Source: CAYFZO01 sp964347615 (lineage in GTDB: Bacteria; Pseudomonadota; Gammaproteobacteria; Poriferisulfidales; Oxydemutatoraceae). Taken from it: a DNA stretch of 64,000 nt. The translations under genes and the position numbers were made by a program. Positions 54,733 through 63,088 of the stretch are shown piece after piece; position 1 is the first letter of the stretch; each line of letters begins with the position of its first letter. The notes beneath the pieces are model-generated. The model worked only from the letters and a program-made list of their open reading frames with translations, was not told the origin of the DNA and ran no database searches. The stretch is taken from contig CAYFZO010000001.1 in NCBI GenBank assembly GCA_964347615.1, positions 62,001-126,000 on the forward strand, read 5' to 3'.

Positions 54733-56019
54733 TCAAGAACGAATGCTTGGCGAACGAAGAAGCGGCGCAAGCTGCGGAAAAAGTTCGACCAAACGGACGG
54801 CAACGTCGTCAAAGTCCGGCGCCGAAACGTCGACCGGAATAATCTTCCTCGACGGGTTGTCTTTAAGGAAGTCTCGTAGCTGTTTCCCCGAAACGGGTTT
54901 ATGCAAAAGGACGGCGGGAGGCGTCTCGGCGGAAGAAGAAAGCCGATTCATCAGATGAAAAGCCATCATCTGGCTTGGGAACGCAACAATCAGCAGATTC
55001 GCCGTCGCGACGGCGTCAATCAGCTTGGTCAATTTGCCGGGCGTTTCACCGATGGTCGAAACGCTGTTCTTTACTTTCTTCAGGGGTTTGAGTTCACGCG
55101 CATAACGTTTACGTTGCTTAAGCAAGGCTTTGAGCTGCTTCCGGAGCAGTCCCACACCGCTACCTCCACGAGGATGATTGTTATCCGAAAGGATTTGCGA
55201 AAAAAATCTCTCGAAGCCGTCGGAAAAAATTTGCAAGGCGAACGCGTTATCATCAAAATGGGTGCTTATGCCTCGAATGAAATCGTAAAAATCGGCGACG
55301 GTCAACTGGTGAAATTCACTCTCGTTCCGGCATTCTTGCCACGCAGAGCGCTTCAATTGTTTATCCCAATAAATCCAGGTGTTCCACGGTGTTCTCACCG
55401 GAGCCACGTCGCCCAGGCGGATATGCACCAGAGTTTTCAGCCCTTGTTCAGGAAAACGCGACTTTGAAAGGGCGCTCCGATGACGTTCCGAGTAAATCGC
55501 TCGAAGATTCAAATCATCGATCGAGTCTGGAATTGAGCGCAAGACTGCTTTGAATAAACTCAAAGGAGAAACTAAGCATATAGACACCACTAAGGGGCGG
55601 TCGGAAAGAGATTCTCGGGATACGATCTCCCTGATCCAGCGTTGCAAACCGTCGAGGGAGGTGATGCCTTGTTCCTTAAGGATGCGGTCTCCCAAAACAA
55701 TATCCACTTTTTTACATTCCGTGAGTGCAGGGAGCCTTTCCGCTTTTGCTTCACGGGAAAAGTGTTCGGTCAAGCCTAGGTGATCGTATATCGGAAAGTG
55801 ATTTCGAACAAACCATCGATACATTTTATTAACCGCTTTCGCCAGAAACCAAGGCAAAGTCAAGGGCATCATTATCCCTTCGTTTCTCCACTCGCGCGGT
55901 TGTTTGTAAATATAGACGTGCCCCAAAGACAACCCTAATTTCCGTGTCAAGTGCATCCGGTCCAAATTATCTCTTAACCCTGCTGACAAACCATCAGACG
56001 TAAAATATACTTTCTTCAT
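54733..56019 (-). CDS. Fucosyltransferase-like glycosyltransferase, paralogue 3
   Basis: 428 residues from ATG 56019 (MKKVYFTSDGLSAG), the likely ancestral start, as paralogues 1 and 2 have a TnpB right end in place of its first codons. Motifs LVHIRLGDVA, LQIFSDGFER and LLIVAFPSQMMAFHLMNRL are conserved. It is the most divergent of the three in the N-terminal half but shares its C-terminal third with paralogue 1. The in-frame upstream extension to 56127 has no similarity in the others and is rejected. Confidence 0.6.
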   Translation of the reverse strand: MKKVYFTSDGLSAGLRDNLDRMHLTRKLGLSLGHVYIYKQPREWRNEGIMMPLTLPWFLAKAVNKMYRWFVRNHFPIYDHLGLTEHFSREAKAERLPALTECKKVDIVLGDRILKEQGITSLDGLQRWIREIVSRESLSDRPLVVSICLVSPLSLFKAVLRSIPDSIDDLNLRAIYSERHRSALSKSRFPEQGLKTLVHIRLGDVAPVRTPWNTWIYWDKQLKRSAWQECRNESEFHQLTVADFYDFIRGISTHFDDNAFALQIFSDGFERFFSQILSDNNHPRGGSGVGLLRKQLKALLKQRKRYARELKPLKKVKNSVSTIGETPGKLTKLIDAVATANLLIVAFPSQMMAFHLMNRLSSSAETPPAVLLHKPVSGKQLRDFLKDNPSRKIIPVDVSAPDFDDVAVRLVELFPQLAPLLRSPSIRS

Positions 56020-56208
56020 CAACTTGGCGACGTAAGTTCTTGTCTGTGGGGTGCTAACGGGCAAAAGGCAACAAGCTGCAATCGGTTTCACGGAACAAAC
56101 CGGAAACCGGATCCTCGCCCACCGCACCGCGACGTGATGAGGTTGAAGAAAGAGCTAAGCACCTAAACGCTTGTAAAAACGATAACACCTTATGGTACGC
56201 TGCCTTGG
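56020..56208. other. Gap upstream of glycosyltransferase paralogue 3
   Basis: About 190 bases. It should hold the promoter for the glycosyltransferase island (minus strand) and the end of the adjacent glycosylase gene. No clear -35/-10 pair, terminator or repeat copy was seen. Confidence 0.3.
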
Positions 56209-56826
56209 TCAATAGACAACGGTGTCCGGATCTATGCTGCGCCACAGGTACCAGGTCGCCACGGTGCGCCACGGAGACCAGGTTTCACCCAGAACAAGAA
56301 TTTGCTCGCAATCAAGGTTGCGGCCGTAGAGTTTACGCACCGCGTTGACCAGCCCCAAATCACCGACGGGATAAACGTCCGGATGTTTCAAATAAAAAAT
56401 TGCGAACATCTGAAAAGTCCACTCTCCGACGCCTTTGACCTCCGTCAGCCGTCTGTGAATGGCATCGAAATCGTGTCGTTTCCAATAGCCGTCGGTAACC
56501 CGCTCGGCAATAAAAAAATCAGCGGCGGACTTGAGAAAGCGAGCCTTGTTTTCAGACAAGCCGCATTTGCGCAACGTCCCGTGCCGGCGGCGGTTGACGT
56601 TATCAGGTGTCAAACGACCGATTCTGTGCTCAAGTTTCGAACGGATGCTGTCGGCGGCTTTCAGCGATATCTGCTGACCGATGATCGCTCGGCACAAAGT
56701 CTCAAAAGCGTCAGCCCCGCCCCGCAGGCGGTCGCCGGAAAACCTGCGAATCAACTCGCCCATCCGTGCGTCCCGACGCGACAGCACGCGGCAGGCTTTT
56801 TGCCAGTAGTCGGGGGATTCAGCCAC
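56209..56826 (-). CDS. DNA-3-methyladenine glycosylase, HhH-GPD family
   Basis: 205 residues of the AlkA/MAG type removing alkylated bases. The order is FETLCRAIIGQQISLKAADS, helix-hairpin-helix LTEVKGVGEWTFQMF and the catalytic aspartate in VYPVGDLGLVNAV. It lacks the extra N-terminal domain of E. coli AlkA, as do many short bacterial homologues. It starts at GTG 56826 without a strong ribosome-binding site and diverges from dapF with a 48-base gap. Confidence 0.88.
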   Translation of the reverse strand: MAESPDYWQKACRVLSRRDARMGELIRRFSGDRLRGGADAFETLCRAIIGQQISLKAADSIRSKLEHRIGRLTPDNVNRRRHGTLRKCGLSENKARFLKSAADFFIAERVTDGYWKRHDFDAIHRRLTEVKGVGEWTFQMFAIFYLKHPDVYPVGDLGLVNAVRKLYGRNLDCEQILVLGETWSPWRTVATWYLWRSIDPDTVVY

Positions 56827-56874
56827 CAGGGTCGTCTTTCAAAAACAGCGGGGTTCGGTGATTATACTACCACC

Positions 56875-57702
56875 ATGCGCGTTTTCTACTCCAAGATGCA
56901 CGGCCTCGGCAATGACTTCATGCTGGTCGATGCGTGCAAACAAACGTTCTCCCCGGACGCCGAGCTGGTACGCCGATGGGCACGTCGGCGCACCGGCGTA
57001 GGTTTTGACCAACTGCTCGTAATCGAACCTTGCGACGATGCCGATTTCGCGTTTCGCACGTTCAACGCCGACGGAACCGAAGCGCAACAGTGCGGCAACG
57101 GCGCCCGTTGCGTCGCGCACTTCGCACGGAAAAACCGACTGGTACACGGGACAACGATGCGTGCACTGACCGGCGGACGGATCATACGCTTGGAAACCTT
57201 GCCGAGCGGTCGCGTTTGCGCGGAAATGGGAACACCCTCGTTCGTACCGACCGACGTCCCTTTCCTGTGCGACGAGCCTGCCGACGCTTATCCGCTCACG
57301 CTCGAAGGCCGGCGGTTGCGCGTGGGAGTCGTATCGATGGGCAATCCGCACGCGGTAACGCAAGTCGACGACCTTGACGGTTACCCGGTGGCGCAAGTGG
57401 GTCAAGCGTTGCAGTCCCTCGGCCGATTTCCGGAAAGCGTCAACGCGGGCTTCATGCGAATCGAGAGCCGCCGTGGACTGTCGCTGCGGGTCTTCGAGCG
57501 CGGCGCCGGAGAAACTCCGGCTTGCGGCAGCGGCGCTTGCGCGGCGGTCGCCGTCGGGCGGCGCTGGGGATTGCTGGACAACGCCGTCCGGGTGACGCAA
57601 CGCGGCGGGGCCCTTGACGTCGAATGGAACGGCGCAGGCGAGAGCGTCAAGATGACGGGGCCGGCGGAACACGTCTACGACGGAGAGATCGAGTATGAGT
57701 GA
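56875..57702 (+). CDS. dapF: Diaminopimelate epimerase
   Basis: Makes meso-diaminopimelate for lysine and peptidoglycan. 275 residues with both catalytic cysteines (QQCGNGARCVA and ACGSGACAAVAV), opening YSKMHGLGNDFMLVD. The frame is open far upstream, but this ATG gives the conserved start. A TATACT box at 56863-56868 places a possible transcription start within a base or two of the ATG, so the message could be leaderless. First gene of the dapF-DUF484-xerC group. Confidence 0.97.
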   Translation: MRVFYSKMHGLGNDFMLVDACKQTFSPDAELVRRWARRRTGVGFDQLLVIEPCDDADFAFRTFNADGTEAQQCGNGARCVAHFARKNRLVHGTTMRALTGGRIIRLETLPSGRVCAEMGTPSFVPTDVPFLCDEPADAYPLTLEGRRLRVGVVSMGNPHAVTQVDDLDGYPVAQVGQALQSLGRFPESVNAGFMRIESRRGLSLRVFERGAGETPACGSGACAAVAVGRRWGLLDNAVRVTQRGGALDVEWNGAGESVKMTGPAEHVYDGEIEYE

Positions 57703-58486
57703 GAAAAAACCTGAAACGGCGCGGGGCGAATCCGACGACCACAACGACGCGAGCGTCGCCGCCTATCTCTCGGAACGTCCCGACTTTTTCACGCGACACC
57801 CCGAGGTGTTGGCACGGCTTGAGATCAAGCACGACGCGCACGGCGCGGTTTCCCTGCTGGAGAAACAAGTCGCCGTGTTGCGCAACAAGAGCAGCGGCGC
57901 CGAGATCGACCGCGCCGAATTGATAAAGCTTGCGCGCGCCAACGCAAACTTAAGCACGTGTTTACACGAAACCGCTCTTGAACTGCTGCGAAATTGCACC
58001 CGTCCTTTCCCTTCACGCGCCGCCAAAGCCGGCAGAATCCTGCAGACGTGCAAAACGGTTTTTGAAAGGCACGTTCCCGAAGTGTCCTTATTCATATACT
58101 GGCTGCACGGTTTTTTTGCGGACGAGACGCGTAACGACGACGTTATCGTGCTCGACGAGAAAGACCAGCGGGTCTCGACGCTTGTCGGGTCGCTTTTCGC
58201 GGCGGGGGAGTTCCACTGCGAGCCGCTCGACGGGCCCGCGCGCGCGGCCTTGTTCGGCCGCTTCGCGCCGGCAATCCGCTCGAGCCTGGCGGCGACGCTG
58301 TTTGAACCGGTCACGCACGGGCGCATGGGGGTATTGGTGTTGACCAGCGGCGATACCTCGCGCTTTACCCCGGGCAAGGGCACGATGTTTCTGGTACAAC
58401 TGGCGCAGTTGATCGAATCCCCCTTTTATCCCGCCGCCGGGACGGGGAGCGAAGCCGAAGATCGAAGCGGAAAAGGAAGGAGCTGA
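57695..58486 (+). CDS. DUF484 family protein
   Basis: 263 residues. N-terminal VAAYLSERPDFFTRHPEVLARLEI, a coiled helix (LEKQVAVLRNKS), then a GAF-like domain with SSLAATLFEPVTHGRMGVLVL. Always found between dapF and xerC in gammaproteobacteria. Role not defined. It overlaps the dapF end by eight bases. Confidence 0.92.
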   Translation: MSEKKPETARGESDDHNDASVAAYLSERPDFFTRHPEVLARLEIKHDAHGAVSLLEKQVAVLRNKSSGAEIDRAELIKLARANANLSTCLHETALELLRNCTRPFPSRAAKAGRILQTCKTVFERHVPEVSLFIYWLHGFFADETRNDDVIVLDEKDQRVSTLVGSLFAAGEFHCEPLDGPARAALFGRFAPAIRSSLAATLFEPVTHGRMGVLVLTSGDTSRFTPGKGTMFLVQLAQLIESPFYPAAGTGSEAEDRSGKGRS

Positions 58487-58493
58487 AAATCCG

Positions 58494-59384
58494 ATGTCTT
58501 TACCGCGTGAAGCGAATGATTTTCTTGCGGTGCTCGCACGCGAGAAAAACTACTCAACCAACACCGTCGAAGCTTACCGGCGCGACCTGACCCGCTTTTT
58601 CGAGTATCTGGAAGCCGCCGGGACGGATTGGAAAAAGAGCGAGCCGAAGCACGTGCGCGACTACGTCTCCCGCCGCTTCTTCGACGGAGCCAAAGGTCGG
58701 ACCCTGCAACGTGATTTGTCGAGCCTGAGAGGGTTCTACCGCCACTGTCTCGCCCGAGGCGACGTCGCTCGCAACCCGACGCTGGGAGTACGTCCGCCTC
58801 GTTCCGAAAAAAAACTGCCCGAAACCCTGACGATAGAACAAGTCGCTTCGTTGCTCGAAGTGCCGACGGAAAACGCACTGACGCTCAGGGACGTCGCAAT
58901 CATGGAGCTGGCGTATTCGTCGGGCTTGCGCTTGTCCGAGTTGCTGCAACTGGCTTTGCACGACTTGGACCTCGAGGCGGGAACGGTACGCGTCGTCGGC
59001 AAAGGCTCAAAACAACGCGATTTGCCGGTGGGAAAAAGCGCGTGCCGGGTGATCCGTTGCTGGCTGAAACTGCGGGCGCAATTCGCGCACGAGGAAGAAG
59101 ACGCCTTGTTCGTCAGCCGCCGCGGGCGACGACTGTCGCCGCGCGCGGTGCAAAAGCGCGTCGCTGAACACGCGAGAAAGTGCGGTCTGCAACCGCGTCT
59201 GCACCCCCACGTGCTGCGCCATTCTTTCGCCAGCCACGTCCTCGAATCATGCGGCGACTTGCGCGCGGTCCAAGAGTTGCTGGGACACGCGAACATCAGC
59301 ACGACGCAGATCTACACTCACCTTGACTTTCAGCATCTGGCGAAAGTCTATGACAAAGCGCATCCGCGCGCGAGACGACGCTGA
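58494..59384 (+). CDS. xerC: Site-specific tyrosine recombinase XerC
   Basis: Resolves chromosome dimers at dif with XerD. 296 residues: SAM-like N-terminal domain (FLAVLAREKNYSTNTVEAYR), then catalytic residues in YSSGLRLSELLQL (Arg), GKGSKQRDLPV (Lys), HVLRHSFASH (His/Arg), LGHANISTTQ (His) and the nucleophile in IYTHLDF (Tyr). Complete. Confidence 0.96.
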   Translation: MSLPREANDFLAVLAREKNYSTNTVEAYRRDLTRFFEYLEAAGTDWKKSEPKHVRDYVSRRFFDGAKGRTLQRDLSSLRGFYRHCLARGDVARNPTLGVRPPRSEKKLPETLTIEQVASLLEVPTENALTLRDVAIMELAYSSGLRLSELLQLALHDLDLEAGTVRVVGKGSKQRDLPVGKSACRVIRCWLKLRAQFAHEEEDALFVSRRGRRLSPRAVQKRVAEHARKCGLQPRLHPHVLRHSFASHVLESCGDLRAVQELLGHANISTTQIYTHLDFQHLAKVYDKAHPRARRR

Positions 59385-59446
59385 GTGTTTCCCCGCCGCC
59401 CGACCGGGCGATAATGTAAAATCAACGCTTTGGACAGAGATAACGC

Positions 59447-59983
59447 ATGCCCGAAATACGCAGCACAACCATCGTTTCGGTACGTCGCGACGGGTGCGTG
59501 GCAATGGGGGGCGACGGGCAGGTCACCTTGCAGGACGCAGTCGTGATGAAAACCAACGCCTGCAAGGTCAGGCGGCTCTACAAGGACCGCGTACTGGCCG
59601 GCTTTGCGGGCGGAACCGCCGACGCAATCACCCTGACGGAGCGGTTCGAACGCAAGCTCGACGAACACAACGGGCAACTGACGCGCGCGGCGGTCGAGCT
59701 TGCCAAGGACTGGCGCAGCGACCGCAGCCTGCGGCGTCTAGAAGCCTTGCTTTCGGTCGCCGACAAGGAGGTTTCGCTGGTTATCTCAGGCAACGGCGAC
59801 GTCATCGAACCCGAGAACGGCTTGGTCGCAATCGGTTCAGGCGGCAGCTACGCTCAAGCCGCGGCGCGCGCGTTGCTCGACAACACCGAACTCGGCGCGC
59901 GCGAAATCGTCGAACGTTCCCTGGCGATCGCCGCGGCCCTATGCATCTATACGAACACCGTCGTGACCGTAGAGGAAATCTAA
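59447..59983 (+). CDS. hslV: ATP-dependent protease subunit HslV
   Basis: Proteasome-like peptidase (178 aa) acting with HslU. The N-terminal threonine nucleophile lies in RSTTIVSVRRDG. Other marks are MGGDGQVTL, KVRRLYKDRVLAGFAGGTADA and AIGSGGSYAQAAARAL. The natural N-terminus needs removal of a few residues, since the protein starts MPEIRS rather than MTT. Confidence 0.96.
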   Translation: MPEIRSTTIVSVRRDGCVAMGGDGQVTLQDAVVMKTNACKVRRLYKDRVLAGFAGGTADAITLTERFERKLDEHNGQLTRAAVELAKDWRSDRSLRRLEALLSVADKEVSLVISGNGDVIEPENGLVAIGSGGSYAQAAARALLDNTELGAREIVERSLAIAAALCIYTNTVVTVEEI

Positions 59984-60019
59984 GCGGCCTTGCCGCCGTC
60001 CACCACCGAGGAAGCCGCC

Positions 60020-61309
60020 GTGTCCACGATGACACCGAGAGAAATCGTCCGCGAACTCGACAAGCACATTGTCGGGCAGGATCAAGCCAAACGCGCGGTG
60101 GCGATCGCCTTGCGTAACCGCTGGCGACGCATGCAACTGGACGAGGAATTGCGCCGTGAAATCATGCCTAAAAACATCCTGATGATCGGCCCGACCGGCG
60201 TGGGTAAGACCGAGATTGCAAGAAGGCTCGCGCGTCTGGCCGACGCCCCGTTCATCAAGGTCGAAGCGACCAAGTTCACCGAAGTCGGCTACGTCGGACG
60301 CGACGTCGAGTCGATCATCCGTGATTTGGCCGACGTTTCGATCAAGGCGACGCGAGAGAGGGAAATCAACCGCCACCGCCACCGCGCTCACAAGGCCGCC
60401 GAAGACCTGGTGCTCGACGCCCTGCCTTCCGCCGCCGGCGACCCGCAAGCCGTACGCGCCGCGCTGCGCCGCGGCGAGTTCGACGACCGTGAGGTGGAAA
60501 TCGAAGCGTCGGCGATGCCCTCAGGCGTTGAGATCATGACGCCGGCGGGGATGGAAGCGATCGCCGGCCAGTTGGAGAGCGTGTTCAAGAACATCGGAGG
60601 GCAACACCGACGGCGACGCAAAATGACGGTCAAGCAGGCGCTCAAGCTCCTGGCTCAGGAAAAGGCACAGGAGATGATAGACGAAGAGGAAATAAAGACG
60701 CTGGCGCTGCGTGACGTCGAACAAAGCGGCATCGTTTTCATAGACGAGATAGACAAAGTCGCCAAACGCGGAGACCGGGCCGGCGGCGAGATTTCGCGTG
60801 AAGGAGTGCAACGCGACCTGTTGCCGCTGGTTGAAGGCAGCACGGTCACAACCAAGCACGGCATGGTCAAGACCGATCACGTCCTGTTCGTCGCGTCCGG
60901 TGCCTTTCACGTCGCCAAACCGTCCGACCTGGTGCCCGAGCTGCAAGGGCGTTTCCCGATCCGGGTGGAACTGACCGACTTGGGCACCGAAGAGTTCATC
61001 CGCATCCTGACCGAACCGGACGTGTCCCTGGTCCGCCAATACGTCGAGCTGTTGGCGGCCGAGGGCGTCGTCGCCGAATTCACCGAAGACGCGATCCGCC
61101 GCGTCGCCGAAATCGCCTGCGAAGTCAACGAAAACACCGAGAACATCGGTGCCCGCAGACTGCACACGGTGATGGAATGCCTGCTCGAAGACGTTTCGTT
61201 CACCGCGCCGGACCGAAGCGGGGAACGTCTGGTCTTTGACGCCGCCTACGTCGAAAAACAGTTGGCGGAACTGGCCGCGGACGAAGACCTGAGCCGGTAT
61301 ATATTATGA
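60020..61309 (+). CDS. hslU: ATP-dependent protease ATPase subunit HslU
   Basis: AAA+ unfoldase (429 aa). Walker A GPTGVGKTEIARRLA, Walker B IVFIDEIDKVAKR, the intermediate I domain (about residues 105-240) and the C-terminal LSRYIL tail that enters HslV. The GTG at 60020 gives the typical opening MSTMTPREIVRELD and has GAGGA upstream. ATG 60029 is the alternative. It follows hslV. Confidence 0.96.
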   Translation: MSTMTPREIVRELDKHIVGQDQAKRAVAIALRNRWRRMQLDEELRREIMPKNILMIGPTGVGKTEIARRLARLADAPFIKVEATKFTEVGYVGRDVESIIRDLADVSIKATREREINRHRHRAHKAAEDLVLDALPSAAGDPQAVRAALRRGEFDDREVEIEASAMPSGVEIMTPAGMEAIAGQLESVFKNIGGQHRRRRKMTVKQALKLLAQEKAQEMIDEEEIKTLALRDVEQSGIVFIDEIDKVAKRGDRAGGEISREGVQRDLLPLVEGSTVTTKHGMVKTDHVLFVASGAFHVAKPSDLVPELQGRFPIRVELTDLGTEEFIRILTEPDVSLVRQYVELLAAEGVVAEFTEDAIRRVAEIACEVNENTENIGARRLHTVMECLLEDVSFTAPDRSGERLVFDAAYVEKQLAELAADEDLSRYIL

Positions 61310-61329
61310 GCATCCACGAGGAGAGAACG

Positions 61330-61701
61330 ATGTCAAAAATACAGCCGACGCAAATACAGTTGCACCAAAAATCGCGCATCCTGGAAATCCTGTTCGAGAA
61401 CGGAGACAGCTTCAAATTGAGTTGCGAATACCTGCGGGTGTATTCGCCGTCGGCGGAGGTCATGGGACACGGGCCGGGCGAGGGCGTGCTGCAAGTTGGT
61501 AAAGAGGACGTCAACATCGTTTCAATCGAGCCGGTCGGCAATTACGCAATCAAACCGGTCTACGACGACGGACACGGCAGCGGCATCTACAGCTGGGATT
61601 ACCTTTACGATCTCGGCGTAAACTACGACAAATACTGGGCCCGTTATCTGGAACGCCTTAGGGAAGCGAACTACGAACGCAAAACCGACCGGCTGAACTG
61701 A
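61330..61701 (+). CDS. DUF971 family protein
   Basis: 123 residues of the DUF971 domain, also found at the N-terminus of gamma-butyrobetaine hydroxylases: ILEILFENGDSFKLSCEYLR, VNIVSIEPVGNYAIKPVYDDGH and SGIYSWDYLYDLG. Some members bear on Fe-S cluster handling. Its role here is unknown. It commonly sits between hslU and ubiE. ATG 61330 with GAGGAGAG upstream is preferred to the ATG at 61306. Confidence 0.9.
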   Translation: MSKIQPTQIQLHQKSRILEILFENGDSFKLSCEYLRVYSPSAEVMGHGPGEGVLQVGKEDVNIVSIEPVGNYAIKPVYDDGHGSGIYSWDYLYDLGVNYDKYWARYLERLREANYERKTDRLN

Positions 61702-61709
61702 ACCCGCCC

Positions 61710-62453
61710 ATGGAAAACGACGTTACGCATTTTGGCTATCGCAAGGTCGGCACAACCGAGAAATCCGCTTTGGTCGGCGGCGTCTTCAGCTCGGTGGCGA
61801 AACGTTACGACCTGATGAACGACGCGACGTCCCTGGGCATACACCGCCTGTGGAAACGTCACGCCGCGTGGTTGTGTGCGGTGCGGCCGGGACAACGCGT
61901 ACTCGACCTGGCGGGCGGCACCGGGGACCTCGCGGCGTTGCTGCACGCGCGGCTGGGCGGCGCCGGCGAGATCGTCGTCGCCGACGTCAACGCCGAGATG
62001 CTCGAGGTCGGACGCGCGCGGCTGCTCGACCGGGGGGTAACGCAAAACCTTGCCTTCGTACGTTGCGACGCCGAGTCCATGCCGTTCGGCGAGGACTCTT
62101 TCGACCGGGTCGTGCTTGCGTTCGGTTTGCGCAACGTGACCGACAAGCAACGGGCGCTTGAAGACGTGCACCGTGTTCTCAAGCCCGGCGGCAGATTCCT
62201 TATTCTGGAGTTTTCAAAGCCGACTCGGTGGCTGCGTCCCTTGTACGACGCCTGGTCTTTCGGCGTAATCCCCCGCCTCGGGCGCAGACTCGCCGGGGAC
62301 GAAAACAGCTACCGCTATCTGGTCGAGTCGATCCGCGTGCATCCGGGGCGCGGCGCCCTGCTCAAGATGATGCGCCGCGCCGGATTCGAGCGTTGCCGCT
62401 GTTTCAGCCTCACCCAGGGCATCGTCGCCCTGCACCTCGGCTGCAAGTTGTGA
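61710..62453 (+). CDS. ubiE: Ubiquinone/menaquinone biosynthesis C-methyltransferase UbiE
   Basis: 247 residues. C-methylates the quinone ring. Marks are FSSVAKRYDLMNDATSLGIH, VLDLAGGTGDLAALL, FDRVVLAFGLRNVTDK, VLKPGGRFLILEFSKP and the C-terminal FERCRCFSLTQGIVALHLGCK. Start of the ubiE-ubiJ-ubiB operon, in the usual order. Confidence 0.97.
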   Translation: MENDVTHFGYRKVGTTEKSALVGGVFSSVAKRYDLMNDATSLGIHRLWKRHAAWLCAVRPGQRVLDLAGGTGDLAALLHARLGGAGEIVVADVNAEMLEVGRARLLDRGVTQNLAFVRCDAESMPFGEDSFDRVVLAFGLRNVTDKQRALEDVHRVLKPGGRFLILEFSKPTRWLRPLYDAWSFGVIPRLGRRLAGDENSYRYLVESIRVHPGRGALLKMMRRAGFERCRCFSLTQGIVALHLGCKL

Positions 62454-63088
62454 CACACCGACGGATGGAACAGTCAGGTGCGGCTGTTGCGGCGCTCGTG
62501 GAACGCGCGATGAATTTGTGGCTCGACACCGACCCTCGGGCGGCACGGGATCTGGGTGAGCTCGGAGGAATAGTCATCGGCCTTGAAGTAACCACTTTCC
62601 CGATCGAGCTGTTTTTCACGCCGACAAGCGGAAAGATTCGCGTCGCCGCCACGGCGGAACGCGAACCTCACACTTGGATCCGAGGCGGCTTGCTCGATCT
62701 GATCAAGCTCTCCCGCGGCGAGCAGCGGCCCGGCAACGGTGCACGTTTGGTCATACAGGGCGACGTCGCGGCGGGGCACGCGTTTCAAAGGATCCTCAAG
62801 ACCGGGGACTTTGACTGGGAAGAGCTGCTTGCTCGCCGCGTGGGAGACGTCGCCGCAAACGAGCTGGCGCGGGGAATCCGCGCGGCCGGACGCTGGGCCG
62901 CGCAATCTTTCGACTCGCTGAACGCGGCCGCCGGAGAATACCTGCGCGAAGAAGCGAGACTCGTCGCGGACAAACGCGAGCTTCGCGGGTTTGCGCGTGA
63001 AGTGGACTGCTTGCGCGACCGGGTCGAAGCCCTGGAGATTCGCGCCGGAGATTCGCGCCAAAGGCGCACGGAGAAACCAAGCTCATGA
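62450..63088 (+). CDS. ubiJ: Ubiquinone biosynthesis accessory factor UbiJ (SCP2 domain)
   Basis: 212 residues from GTG 62450 (overlapping the ubiE stop) or from ATG 62465. The N-terminal SCP2 lipid-binding domain includes PHTWIRGGLLDLIKLSRG and RLVIQGDVAAGHAFQRIL, followed by WEELLARRVGDVAANEL and a C-terminal coiled region. It holds late ubiquinone intermediates in the Ubi metabolon. Stop overlaps ubiB (ATGA). Confidence 0.9.
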   Translation: MTHRRMEQSGAAVAALVERAMNLWLDTDPRAARDLGELGGIVIGLEVTTFPIELFFTPTSGKIRVAATAEREPHTWIRGGLLDLIKLSRGEQRPGNGARLVIQGDVAAGHAFQRILKTGDFDWEELLARRVGDVAANELARGIRAAGRWAAQSFDSLNAAAGEYLREEARLVADKRELRGFAREVDCLRDRVEALEIRAGDSRQRRTEKPSS

